Part shown: positions 26,528-35,172 of the stretch, piece by piece
Layout of the letters: each line of letters begins with the position of its first letter
Numbering within the stretch: the stretch's first letter is position 1
Assembly (NCBI RefSeq): GCF_000687935.1
Contig: NZ_JHZZ01000001.1
Span: 2,440,001 to 2,504,000, forward strand
Length of the DNA stretch: 64,000 nucleotides
Origin: Polaribacter sp. Hel_I_88
GTDB lineage: Bacteria; Bacteroidota; Bacteroidia; Flavobacteriales; Flavobacteriaceae
Direction of reading: 5' to 3'
Position numbers and translations under genes: made by a program
The notes under the pieces: model-generated
The model's database searches: none
What the model was told of the DNA's origin: nothing
What the model saw: only the letters and a program-made list of their open reading frames with translations

Positions 26528-26720
26528 CCCATCCAAACCTTCCCAAAGGGAAGGTTTTTAGCAAGTTTGTGTGAAATCCCATCTGCCTTTTAGGCATCTT
26601 CCCAAAGGGAAGAGTTGATTAAGTTTGAGCTAAATTGGGAATAAGTTTTAATAATAGAATAATATAATTTAATAATAACTATCCAAGTTCCCTTTCCTTT
26701 GGAAAGGGCTAGGGATAGGA
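26527..26720. repeat. Miniature inverted-repeat element, family A copy 2 (composite)
   Basis: The left arm (26527-26555) has a CCTTCCCAAAGGGAAGG palindrome; the right arm (26684-26720) has CCCTTTCCTTTGGAAAGGG followed by CTAGGGATAGG, complementary to the left end. A third palindrome CTTCCCAAAGGGAAG lies at 26598-26612. Arms resemble those at 3024-3175. It fills the VWA-AAA gap, beginning at the VWA stop codon. Confidence 0.75.
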
Positions 26721-26732
26721 TAAAAGTACTAA

Positions 26733-28199
26733 ATGAATATAGAAAACATAAGAACATTAGGACAATTAAAAGATTCAGGATACAAATCAAAATCTATAAA
26801 AGACGAGTTAAGAGAAAACTTAATCAGTAAAATGATGAGTAAAGAAACTGTCTTTAAAGGAATTCACGGTTATGAAAATACAGTTATTCCAGAATTGGAA
26901 AGAGCAATTTTAAGTAGACATAATATCAATTTATTAGGATTAAGAGGACAAGCAAAAACACGTTTGGCAAGGTTGATGGTCGATTTGTTAGATGAATATA
27001 TTCCAGTTGTGGAAGGTTCAGAAATAAATGATGATCCTTTAAACCCAATTTCGAGATTTGCAAAAGAAATTATCAACGAAAAAGGTGATGAAACCCCAAT
27101 TTTTTGGTTGCATAGAAATGAACGTTTTGCAGAAAAATTAGCAACTCCAGATGTTACAGTAGCCGATATTATTGGTGATGTAGATCCTATAAAAGCAGCC
27201 AATTTAAAACTGAGTTATGCTGATGATCGAGTAATTCATTATGGAATGATTCCTAGAGCAAACAGGTGTATTTTTGTGATTAATGAATTGCCAGATTTAC
27301 AAGCAAGAATTCAAGTTGCCTTGTTTAACATTTTACAAGAAGGTGATATTCAAATTCGTGGTTTTAAGTTGCGATTACCTTTAGATATGCAGTTTGTATT
27401 TACTGCAAACCCTGAAGATTATACAAACAGAGGAAGTATTGTAACACCTCTAAAAGACAGAATTGGTTCGCAAATTTTAACACATTATCCAGAGGATATT
27501 GAAACTGCAAAAACAATTACACAACAAGAAACCGATAAAGCAAATGCTCAAAAAGAGTTTATAAAAGTGCCAGAGTTGGCAAGAGATTTGTTAGAGCAAA
27601 TTGTTTTTGAAGCAAGAGAAAGCGAGTTTATTGACGCAAAAAGTGGTGTAAGTGCACGTTTAAGTATCACTGCTTTTGAAAATTTATTAAGTACAGCAGA
27701 AAGAAGAGCTTTATTGTCTGGTGATGCTGAAACCATGATTCGTTTAAACGATTTTGATGGAATTATTCCTGCAATTACAGGGAAAGTAGAATTGGTTTAC
27801 GAAGGTGAACAAGAAGGAGCACAGGTAGTTGCAGAAAAGTTGATTAAAAATGCAATTAAAACATTGTTTCCAACCTATTTTCCAGAGATAAAAAAGTTAG
27901 AAAAACAAAGTGTGGAAACACCTTATGACGATATTATTTCTTGGTTTTTTAATGTTGAGGAAGATTTCGAATTGCTAGATGAACATACTGAACAAGAGTA
28001 TAAAAACGAGTTGGATAAAATTACTCCATTAAATGCCTTTTTAGAAAAACATCAGCCAAATATGAATACACCTGATGCTTATTTCGTAAAAGAATTTATT
28101 CTTTGGGCTTTAGTTGAATTTAAGAAATTAAGCAAACATCGTTTTGCAGAAGGCACACAATTTAGAGATCCTTATGGAAACTTTATGAGTGGATTATAG
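26733..28199 (+). CDS. AAA+ ATPase (MoxR/Mg-chelatase-like), VWA partner
   Basis: 488 residues. The Walker A motif is GLRGQAKTRLAR (about 69-80). The Walker B position reads FVINELPDL, with Asn where Asp is common; this NELPDL form looks characteristic of this subgroup. FTANPEDYTNRGSIVTPLKDRIG near 230 contains the sensor 1 asparagine and the arginine finger region. The C-terminal half is a helical lid followed by an acidic region. With the VWA protein it should form a two-component remodelling machine in the cytoplasm; the client is unknown. It ends before a strong terminator palindrome. Confidence 0.87.
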   Translation: MNIENIRTLGQLKDSGYKSKSIKDELRENLISKMMSKETVFKGIHGYENTVIPELERAILSRHNINLLGLRGQAKTRLARLMVDLLDEYIPVVEGSEINDDPLNPISRFAKEIINEKGDETPIFWLHRNERFAEKLATPDVTVADIIGDVDPIKAANLKLSYADDRVIHYGMIPRANRCIFVINELPDLQARIQVALFNILQEGDIQIRGFKLRLPLDMQFVFTANPEDYTNRGSIVTPLKDRIGSQILTHYPEDIETAKTITQQETDKANAQKEFIKVPELARDLLEQIVFEARESEFIDAKSGVSARLSITAFENLLSTAERRALLSGDAETMIRLNDFDGIIPAITGKVELVYEGEQEGAQVVAEKLIKNAIKTLFPTYFPEIKKLEKQSVETPYDDIISWFFNVEEDFELLDEHTEQEYKNELDKITPLNAFLEKHQPNMNTPDAYFVKEFILWALVEFKKLSKHRFAEGTQFRDPYGNFMSGL

Positions 28200-28221
28200 A
28201 ATTTAAATGTTTAGCTTATTT

Positions 28222-28261
28222 AGACCTGACAGGTTTTTAAAACCTGTCAGGTCTTTTTTTT
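28222..28261. terminator. Strong terminator palindrome after the AAA+ gene
   Basis: AGACCTGACAGGTTTT (28222-28237) and its exact complement (28239-28254) are separated by one base, with a T-rich tail. The motif ACCTGACAGGT recurs at about 57669. Confidence 0.88.
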
Positions 28262-28396
28262 ATTTTTATCAAAAAGAATTTCGAAAATATAATTGGAGAA
28301 AAAATACAGAAAGTTATTTACACCGAGTTAAATCATCCCAAAGGAAAATTTTATTTTGATGATTTTGATACATTTGATACAAGCATAAATATTCAA

Positions 28397-28744
28397 ATGC
28401 AAAATAATATTTGGTGGCATTTATCTTGGAAAGATGATGAGTTTTTCGAATTTGGAAAAGGGAAATATTTAAAAAACAAAAATTATCAAGATTCTGAAAT
28501 AAAATCTTGGGATGCTACTGAAAGATGGAAGTCCATATTAAATGAAAAGATTATAGCTTTTAAAGTACAATATTTTGATGATGCTAGAATTTTTATTGAA
28601 AAAATTACAATAAATTTTGAAAACAAAATAATTAAAAACATTCTAATTTTAGAAGAATTTAATTTAGAGGAATCAATTCCTAAATCAACCAAATTTGATA
28701 TATGTGGAGAGATTTATGTTTTGCACAGTGAAAAATTACTCTAA
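28397..28744 (+). CDS. Small hypothetical protein with missing or unclear 5' end
   Basis: 115 residues from the first ATG. The same frame is open upstream to 28241 and codes a protein-like segment (KNFENIIGEKIQKVIYTELN) without any ATG, GTG or TTG. The true start is therefore either lost or lies at a rare codon. The terminator palindrome at 28222-28254 sits where the start should be. Residues WWHLSWKDDEFFEFGKG suggest a small alpha/beta hypothetical, family unknown. Its last 9 bases overlap the end of the convergent OmdA-like gene. It may be a 5'-truncated pseudogene. Confidence 0.55.
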   Translation: MQNNIWWHLSWKDDEFFEFGKGKYLKNKNYQDSEIKSWDATERWKSILNEKIIAFKVQYFDDARIFIEKITINFENKIIKNILILEEFNLEESIPKSTKFDICGEIYVLHSEKLL

Positions 28745-29224
28745 CTTAAACATCTTAATGGGTTCAAAATTTCTTCTTTTTAAATTTTCGCAGAGTACTA
28801 AAGCTTTATCAATTTTATTTTGACTTCCCTTAAATCGTTTTATACCATAAATAATACTCCTTTGTTTTCCTTTGGTAAGAGTTTCAAAAATAGTATATGC
28901 TTCATAGTCTGTTAGAAACACTTCTTCTAATTCCTCAGGAACATCTACACCATATTTAGAAGTATCTTCAAAAAGTTGCATTTTAAATGTATCACCTAAT
29001 TTTAAATTGAGTTCTTTTTGTTTGGCTTTGCTAAACATCATTTTAAAGTCACCAGAACTTTTATCTCTTTTTACAGCTGCATAAAATTCTAGAATTTTAT
29101 CATTACAAAATATTTTTACTTTTACACGACTCATGTTTTTATCAGCAAAAGGAGCATAAATTTCTTTTGGAATAAAAATATTATAAAGATTTATGTGGGT
29201 GATTTTGAATTTTTCACTCTTCAT
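28736..29224 (-). CDS. YdeI/OmpD-associated (OmdA) family protein with DUF1905-like N-terminus
   Basis: 162 residues. The N-terminal half (about 1-85) resembles DUF1905, a small beta-barrel-like domain; the C-terminal half has the helical OmdA pattern (FLTDYEAYTIFETLTKGKQRSIIYGIKRFKG), where bacteriocin-protection proteins match. Cytoplasmic, function unknown. It is convergent with the preceding small ORF and overlaps it by 9 bp. Confidence 0.72.
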   Translation of the reverse strand: MKSEKFKITHINLYNIFIPKEIYAPFADKNMSRVKVKIFCNDKILEFYAAVKRDKSSGDFKMMFSKAKQKELNLKLGDTFKMQLFEDTSKYGVDVPEELEEVFLTDYEAYTIFETLTKGKQRSIIYGIKRFKGSQNKIDKALVLCENLKRRNFEPIKMFKLE

Positions 29225-29382
29225 TTTAGATTGTTTTCAGTATGTCTTTATCAATTTATTTGTAAAAATATATAATTTTTACAGTTATTAACTTAAAATA
29301 GAAAAATGAAAAAATTTTAAATAAATTAGATTTTGAAAAGAAAATATGTTTTTTATTTATAAAAAATATTACTTTAAAATAA

Positions 29383-29420
29383 TGACTCTCAATGTATTTC
29401 ATAAAATACAAAGAGAGTCA
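29383..29420. terminator. Strong hairpin, possible terminator
   Basis: TGACTCTC pairs with GAGAGTCA and TGTATTT with AAATACA around a 4-base loop; a 2-by-2 internal mismatch separates the two helices. It lies just downstream of the minus-strand gene 29454-30071. The T tail is weak. Confidence 0.55.
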
Positions 29421-29453
29421 ATTCAGGTTAGCAATACTAATTCAAATAATATA

Positions 29454-30071
29454 CTAAAAGTTAAATGCTAATAGGTTTAGGCTATTCAGCAATGTTTTGT
29501 CGATTTCAGTTTTAAAAGGTTTCTTAATAAAAGGAATTACATTATTACCAATTTGTAATTGTGTACTTGACGTAATTTTATAAGTAACATTTAAAATGTC
29601 TTTTGGTGTTAAATAGTTTCTGAACGTTTCTAAATCTCTATCACCATAATTAATCACCTCATTTAATAAACCTTCTTGTACAATTTTAGTGGTAATTAAA
29701 TTGTCTATAAATTTTTTATTAGTTGTAATTATAAAACTTTTTTTGGTGGATGAATTACTAGCATCAGTTAAAACTTTTTCTACAATAAAAAATTCAGTTT
29801 TATCCATTTTATCTAGTTCCAATAAAAGTGCATTTAAGTTTTTGTCATTTAAGTCATTTAATGAAAACTTAGCTTCATTAATTATTTTTTTATGCTCAAA
29901 ATCTACAGGAACTATCTCTCGAAATTGTAAAATATTGGCATCATTATTAATAGTAATTAAAGATTTTTTATTTTCTTCATTATTAAAAATAGTTAATAAG
30001 CTAGTTGAGTTTTCTTGAGCAAATGTCAAGCTAATAATACATACAAAACATAAGGTAAGTAAATTTTTCAT
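29454..30071 (-). CDS. Secreted protein of unknown function
   Basis: 205 residues with a signal peptide cleaved near LTFAQ (about residue 19). No domain is recognised. The mature part is mixed alpha/beta with many Asn and Lys, and no Cys remains after the signal peptide. It ends in a hydrophobic NLLAFNF. It is flanked by AT-rich gaps on both sides, so it is a lone transcript. Confidence 0.65.
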   Translation of the reverse strand: MKNLLTLCFVCIISLTFAQENSTSLLTIFNNEENKKSLITINNDANILQFREIVPVDFEHKKIINEAKFSLNDLNDKNLNALLLELDKMDKTEFFIVEKVLTDASNSSTKKSFIITTNKKFIDNLITTKIVQEGLLNEVINYGDRDLETFRNYLTPKDILNVTYKITSSTQLQIGNNVIPFIKKPFKTEIDKTLLNSLNLLAFNF

Positions 30072-30358
30072 GACTAATAGTTTTATATGTAAATATAATA
30101 GTATTACTTTTATTTGTGAAATTTAAATGTTTTTTTTAATAAATATTTAACATTGCTTACATAAATTTCAAAATCTTAAAATTTAATATTTTTCAATTAT
30201 AGCAGCTTAAAATCTCATTATATTATTTATTTCATACAAAAATTACGAGTATGATAAAAGTTAAATTCTAAACACATATTAATAGCAAATGCGTTCATCT
30301 ACAAGTCATTAATTTCTTATTTTAGGAAAATTAGTGCTAATTAATAAAATAATTTTAG

Positions 30359-32458
30359 ATGAAAAATAAGAATTTGAAGAAAGAGAATCCAATTAAATTA
30401 TTGTCTTTTGATATAGATAATACATTAATTGATTTTCATACTTACAAAAGTAATTTTACCAAAACTTGGGTTAAATACGCTAAAGATTTAGACATTATTA
30501 TCACCTACAATACAGGCAGATTAATTGATGATGTTTTAAATTTGATAGCGAAAGGTGTTTTGCCAAAACCAGATTATATAATTTCTGGGGTTGGAACACA
30601 TATTTATAATTTTAAAGAAGAAAAAGTAGAAAAGGAGTTTAATGATGTTTTAGATGATGGTTGGAATTTAAAAGCCGTAGAAGATATTATTGTTAAAATA
30701 AATCATCCAATAAGCGAGCAGCCAAGCAAATTTCAACATTCTTATAAAAGAAGTTATTTTTTTCATGATGCAACAGATGAATTAGTAGAAAGCGTAGCCC
30801 AAGATTTTGCCAAGGCAAATATGGATGTGAATGTAATTTATTCAGGAGATAAATTTTTAGACGTTTTGCCAAAATGGGCGAATAAAGGAAACGCTTTGCA
30901 GTGGTTGTTAAAAAGATTATCTATAGAAACAAATCAAGTGTTAGTAGCTGGAGATAGTGGAAACGATTCAGCCATGTTCGATTTAAAAGATGTTTCTGGA
31001 ATTGTGGTTGCAAATGCACACGAAGAATTGTATAAATACACAAAATACAAAAAAGTTTATCACACAGAAAAAGCAAAAGGAGATGGAATTATAGAGGGGT
31101 TAATTTATTATGGAATTCTACCAAAAGAAGCTTCAGAAATTTCCAATATAGACCATTCAGAAGACTTTTTTATCAAAAAAGAATTAGACAATATTGCTGA
31201 TGAAGATGACAATGAAAAAATAGCTTTAATTCAAGAAGGCTATGAAAAAGCCATTGAAGCTTTACGAAAAAATATTACACCTTTAGGATTTTCTGCTTGT
31301 TCTATTCCAGATAATATTCCTAATGGAACAGATGAAAACTATCATTCAGTTTGGGCAAGAGATGGAGCAATCACAGTAATTGGTTCACTTTCTTTAATAA
31401 ATGATGAAGAAATTCATCAATGCCAACGTCAAACTTTAGAGACTCTGTTAGGGCATATTTCTAGAAATGGTCAGATTCCATCAAATGTACGTTTAAAAGA
31501 TAATGAACCAGATTATTCTGGTGTTGGTGGTATTTGTTCTATTGATAGTGGAATTTGGGTGGTTATTGCATTCTATGAATACGTAAAAGTAGCCAATGAT
31601 ATAGAATTTGCTAGAAAATATATTGACGATATTAAAGAAACAATGCGTTGGTTGGGAGCACATGATAGTAATAATGACGCACTTTTAGAAATTCCTGAAG
31701 CTGGAGATTGGACCGATCTTTTTGGTAGAAGTTATAATATTTTATATGATGAAATTCTCTGGTACAGATCTAATGTCTGTTTTGGTAGATTGCTAGAAAT
31801 GTTAGGAAATCACGAAGAAGCAGGTGAGTATATTCGTTGGTCTCAGGTGATAAAAAAAGAAATTGTTCAGAATTTTTGGCCATCAACACAACAACAATTA
31901 TTTTCTTCTGTTTCTTTTGCTGAAAAGCAATTTACTTTGGGAGATACTTCTTACTTAATTGCACAAACCACACCTTTCGATTTTTCTTGGAGATGTGATA
32001 TTTTAGGAAATGTTTTAGCTTTTTTACATGGAACAATCGATTCTGAAAAAGCGCATCAAACCTTTAAATTTATGTTAGGTGTTGGTGTAAATGATCCTTT
32101 TCCTGTTGCAAATGTGTATCCTGTTGTAAGTCCTGGAGATCCAGATTGGCGTCCTTATTATACCGTTAATTTATTGAATTTGCCAAACCATTATCATAAT
32201 GGAGGTATTTGGCCTTTTGTAGGTGGTTTTTGGGTAAAATATATAAATAAATTAGGGTTTAGAGATATTGCTATTGCAGAATTGCACAAACTTGCCCTAA
32301 TTAATAAAGAAGGAATCAATAACGAATGGGAGTTTACAGAATGGGCACATGGAATTACTGGAAAACCAATGGGAAAAGCCTATCAAGCTTGGTCTGCAGC
32401 CCAATATATTGCAGCTTGTCACGATTTAAAATTAACAAAAATTAATACTAAAAAATAA
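30359..32458 (+). CDS. Bifunctional HAD-IIB sugar phosphatase / (alpha/alpha)6 glycosidase fusion
   Basis: 699 residues. Residues about 12-250 form a HAD-IIB domain of the sucrose-phosphatase kind: FDIDNTLIDF (motif I), ITYNTGR (motif II), the lysine in KGNALQWLLK and VAGDSGNDSAMF (motif IV). Residues about 290-690 form a helical-barrel glycosidase resembling GH100 neutral invertases or amylo-1,6-glucosidases: HSVWARDGAITVIGSL, GDWTDLFGRSYNILYDE, and NLPNHYHNGGIWPF. No signal peptide, so cytoplasmic. It is followed 5 bp on by a sucrose-phosphate-synthase-like gene, then by a fructokinase-like gene. The inferred substrate is sucrose-6-phosphate, then sucrose; mannosylfructose or another fructoside is possible. 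Confidence 0.82.
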   Translation: MKNKNLKKENPIKLLSFDIDNTLIDFHTYKSNFTKTWVKYAKDLDIIITYNTGRLIDDVLNLIAKGVLPKPDYIISGVGTHIYNFKEEKVEKEFNDVLDDGWNLKAVEDIIVKINHPISEQPSKFQHSYKRSYFFHDATDELVESVAQDFAKANMDVNVIYSGDKFLDVLPKWANKGNALQWLLKRLSIETNQVLVAGDSGNDSAMFDLKDVSGIVVANAHEELYKYTKYKKVYHTEKAKGDGIIEGLIYYGILPKEASEISNIDHSEDFFIKKELDNIADEDDNEKIALIQEGYEKAIEALRKNITPLGFSACSIPDNIPNGTDENYHSVWARDGAITVIGSLSLINDEEIHQCQRQTLETLLGHISRNGQIPSNVRLKDNEPDYSGVGGICSIDSGIWVVIAFYEYVKVANDIEFARKYIDDIKETMRWLGAHDSNNDALLEIPEAGDWTDLFGRSYNILYDEILWYRSNVCFGRLLEMLGNHEEAGEYIRWSQVIKKEIVQNFWPSTQQQLFSSVSFAEKQFTLGDTSYLIAQTTPFDFSWRCDILGNVLAFLHGTIDSEKAHQTFKFMLGVGVNDPFPVANVYPVVSPGDPDWRPYYTVNLLNLPNHYHNGGIWPFVGGFWVKYINKLGFRDIAIAELHKLALINKEGINNEWEFTEWAHGITGKPMGKAYQAWSAAQYIAACHDLKLTKINTKK

Positions 32459-32463
32459 AAACT

Positions 32464-33738
32464 ATGAAATCAATATTAATGATCTCTTTACATGGTTATG
32501 TTGGAGCCAATGCAGAATTAGGAAAACCAGATACTGGAGGACAAGTTGTGTATGTTTTAGAACTAGCAGAACGTTTTAGTAGACTTGGTAAACGAGTAGA
32601 TTTAGTGACTCGCCAGTTTGAAGATCAACCAGAATATGATGATGTAAATGAAAATTACAGCGTTTGGAGAATTCCATTTGGTGGTAAAAAATTCATCCGT
32701 AAAGAAGATATGCACGATCATCTTAAAGCGTTTGTTACAAATACTTTAGCAGCTATAAAAAAAGAAAATAAAAAGTATGATGTTGTGTATTCTCATTATT
32801 GGGATGCAGGTTGGGCAGGTCAAAAAATTGCAGAAGAATTAGGTATTTGTCACGTTCACACACCACATTCTTTAGGTTGGTGGAAACAACATTCTATGGG
32901 AAGTGATATGGATGAAAAGGAAATGGAAAAAACCTATCGATTTAAAGAACGAATTAGAAAGGAATATTTTGTATACCAAATGTGTAACTTTGTAATTGCA
33001 ACTACTTTACCTCAGGTAGATTTGTTAATTCAACAATATGATGTGTTATCAAAAAACTGTAGCATGATTCCTCCAGGAATTGATGAAAATAAGTTTTTCC
33101 CTGTTCCATCTAAAGAAAATGATAAAATTCGCCAGAAATACGATATAAGTCCTACTGATGTGCTAGCCTTAGGAAGAATGGCTCATAATAAAGGGTACGA
33201 TTTATTGATAAATTCATTACCAACTTTATTTGAATTATGTCCAGAAGCTGGTTTAGTTGCAGCAATTGGTGGCGATTCTAAACAAGATAAAGAAGGTATT
33301 GAAAAGTTGAAAAAAGTAGCATCAGAAATTGGTGTTATGGATAAAATAAAATGGAAAAGTTATATTGCTGATGAAGATTTGGCAAACGTATATAGATCTG
33401 CAAGTATTTTTGCAATGCCCTCCAGATATGAACCTTTTGGAATGGTAGCCATTGAAGCTATGGCTTGTGGAACACCAAGTGTAATAACAGTTCATGGTGG
33501 TTTGTGCGATTTGATTGATTTTGGAAATCAAGCCCTTTTTGCAGATCCACACAGACCAAAAGAATTTGGAGCAATGATGGCAATGCCTCTCTTATACCCA
33601 AATTTAAGAAACGAAATGTCTGTTGAAGGTGCACGTTTTGCACGTAGAAACTTTGGTTGGACAGGAATAGCAAAACGTATGTTAGCCATTTTTGCGAGTT
33701 CTATAAATCAAAGAACATCAGAAACTAATATTTATTAA
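32464..33738 (+). CDS. Sucrose-phosphate synthase-like glycosyltransferase (GT4)
   Basis: 424 residues, GT-B fold. The N-terminal loop LHGYVGANAELGKPDTGGQ (about 9-27) is the acceptor-phosphate/donor loop seen in sucrose-phosphate and sucrose synthases. HVHTPHSLGWWKQ and IPPGIDENKFFP follow, and PSRYEPFGMVAIEAMACG (about 319-336) holds the EX7E donor-binding motif. It should transfer glucose (or another hexose) from an NDP-sugar to fructose-6-phosphate. It is cotranscribed with the phosphatase-glycosidase fusion (5-bp gap). Mannosylfructose-phosphate synthase is an alternative. Confidence 0.85.
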   Translation: MKSILMISLHGYVGANAELGKPDTGGQVVYVLELAERFSRLGKRVDLVTRQFEDQPEYDDVNENYSVWRIPFGGKKFIRKEDMHDHLKAFVTNTLAAIKKENKKYDVVYSHYWDAGWAGQKIAEELGICHVHTPHSLGWWKQHSMGSDMDEKEMEKTYRFKERIRKEYFVYQMCNFVIATTLPQVDLLIQQYDVLSKNCSMIPPGIDENKFFPVPSKENDKIRQKYDISPTDVLALGRMAHNKGYDLLINSLPTLFELCPEAGLVAAIGGDSKQDKEGIEKLKKVASEIGVMDKIKWKSYIADEDLANVYRSASIFAMPSRYEPFGMVAIEAMACGTPSVITVHGGLCDLIDFGNQALFADPHRPKEFGAMMAMPLLYPNLRNEMSVEGARFARRNFGWTGIAKRMLAIFASSINQRTSETNIY

Positions 33739-33743
33739 AAATC

Positions 33744-33819
33744 AAGAAGAGAGAGAGAATAGAAAAGAGAGAATAGAAAAAGAGAAGAGGAAAGGAGAGA
33801 AGAGAGAAAAGAAAAAAAA
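33744..33819. repeat. Polypurine (GA-rich) tract followed by degenerate short repeats
   Basis: A 76-bp stretch is purine apart from two T bases. Bases 33843-33880 then hold near-direct copies of CTAACGTC/AACGTCT. It fills the gap before the PfkB kinase gene and encodes nothing. Confidence 0.8.
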
Positions 33820-33926
33820 TATGCTTTGAAACTTATGACTTTTCTAACGTCCAACGTCTGTCATCTAAAGTCTAACGTCTTTTTTCTCTCATCTTTAGTC
33901 TTTACAATTTATCAAATACTTAATTT

Positions 33927-34811
33927 ATGTCTAAAATTGTTTGTTTTGGAGAAGTTTTATGGGATGTTTTCCCAAATCATAAAAAGATTGGAGGAGCACC
34001 TTTAAATGTTGCAACACGTTTGCAATCTTTTAAAAATGATGTTACTATGATTAGTGCCATTGGGAATGATGATTTAGGAAAATTGATTTTAGAATATTTA
34101 GAAGAACACCATATAAATTCATCAGAAATTCAAGTTTTAGATGATTTTGAAACAGGAGAAGTTACAGTTACATTAAATGATAAAGGAGCTGCGAGTTACA
34201 AAATTGTGCATCCAAAAGCTTGGGATAAAATTCAATTTACAGAAAAGGCAGCAACATTGGTAAGACAAGCAGATGCATTTGTGTTCGGAAGTTTAATTAC
34301 CAGAGATGAAGTTTCAAAAAATACATTGTATCAATTTTTAGAAATTGCAAACTATAAAATTTTTGATGTAAATCTTCGGAAACCTTTTTTCGAGAAAAAT
34401 GTTTTAATGGATTTGATGCAGAAAGCAGATTTCATAAAATTTAATGATGAAGAAATTTATGAAATTGCTGCTTATTTAAATTCTCCTTATAAAAACTTAG
34501 AGCAGAATATTCATTTTTTATCAAAAGAAACCAATACAAAACATATTTGTGTAACAAAAGGCGAACATGGAGCAGTTTTATTATATGATGATAATTTATT
34601 TTACAATAGTGGTTATCAAATAAAAGTTGCAGATACTGTTGGTTCTGGAGATTCTTTTTTAGCAACTTTAATTAGTAACTTATTAAAGAAAGAAAATCCA
34701 CAAAAAGCAGTTGATAAAGCTTGTGCAGTAGGTGCTTTAGTAGCACAAAAAGAAGGTGCAAATCCAATAATTTCTGGTAAAGAGATTTTAAATTTTATGA
34801 ATGGAGCATAA
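33927..34811 (+). CDS. PfkB family carbohydrate kinase (probable fructokinase)
   Basis: 294 residues. The PfkB signatures are GGAPLNVATRL near residue 23 and DTVGSGDSFLATLISNLL near 240, with the catalytic Asp in GSGDS. The short N-terminus MSKIVCFGEVLWDVFP fits fructokinases. It would phosphorylate free fructose to fructose-6-phosphate and so close the sucrose cycle suggested by the two genes upstream. A 188-bp gap filled with low-complexity DNA separates it from the glycosyltransferase, so cotranscription is uncertain. Confidence 0.85.
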   Translation: MSKIVCFGEVLWDVFPNHKKIGGAPLNVATRLQSFKNDVTMISAIGNDDLGKLILEYLEEHHINSSEIQVLDDFETGEVTVTLNDKGAASYKIVHPKAWDKIQFTEKAATLVRQADAFVFGSLITRDEVSKNTLYQFLEIANYKIFDVNLRKPFFEKNVLMDLMQKADFIKFNDEEIYEIAAYLNSPYKNLEQNIHFLSKETNTKHICVTKGEHGAVLLYDDNLFYNSGYQIKVADTVGSGDSFLATLISNLLKKENPQKAVDKACAVGALVAQKEGANPIISGKEILNFMNGA

Positions 34812-34827
34812 TTTATACAATCTTTTT

Positions 34828-34927
34828 CCACCCAATTTGTCATTTCGTAGAAATCCCACATAAAGCTTATAAAGTCTGAATGATCAAAAAAGAGCCATTT
34901 TGTGTGAGATGCTTACAGCAAGACAAA
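34828..34927. repeat. Miniature inverted-repeat element, family B copy 1
   Basis: The ends are TTTGTCATTTCGTAGAAATC (from 34836) and, on the other strand, a similar TTTGTC-TGTAAGCATCTCACA; together they form an imperfect terminal inverted repeat of about 28 bp. A second copy in the same orientation lies at 34993-35100. Confidence 0.7.
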
Positions 34928-34992
34928 CTGTGTGTTAAATGTATTTAATAAACTATGATTAAATAATTTTATCAAAAAAAACACTATAATTC

Positions 34993-35100
34993 CCACCCAA
35001 CTAGTCATTTCTGTAGAAATCCTACATAAAGCTTATAAAGTTTGAGTGATCAAAAAAAAAGAAAATCCATTTTTATGTGAGATGTTTCAACCAAGACAAA
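34993..35100. repeat. Miniature inverted-repeat element, family B copy 2
   Basis: It is a direct repeat of 34828-34927, sharing ACATAAAGCTTATAAAGT and TGTGAGATG blocks, diverged by substitutions and small indels. It has the same terminal inverted repeats. With copy 1 it fills the 361-bp gap between the kinase and M23 genes, which otherwise holds nothing I can identify. Confidence 0.7.
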
Positions 35101-35172
35101 TTTTGAAGGTTTTTCTTTGAAAAAAAGGCAAATTAGATTAATAGTTAGTTGAAGTTTTAAAAATAGAGTAAC

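Noticed and set aside
34828..35100. A CRISPR array because of the repeated units
   Set aside because: There are only two long, diverged units with inverted ends and no regular short repeats or cas genes.
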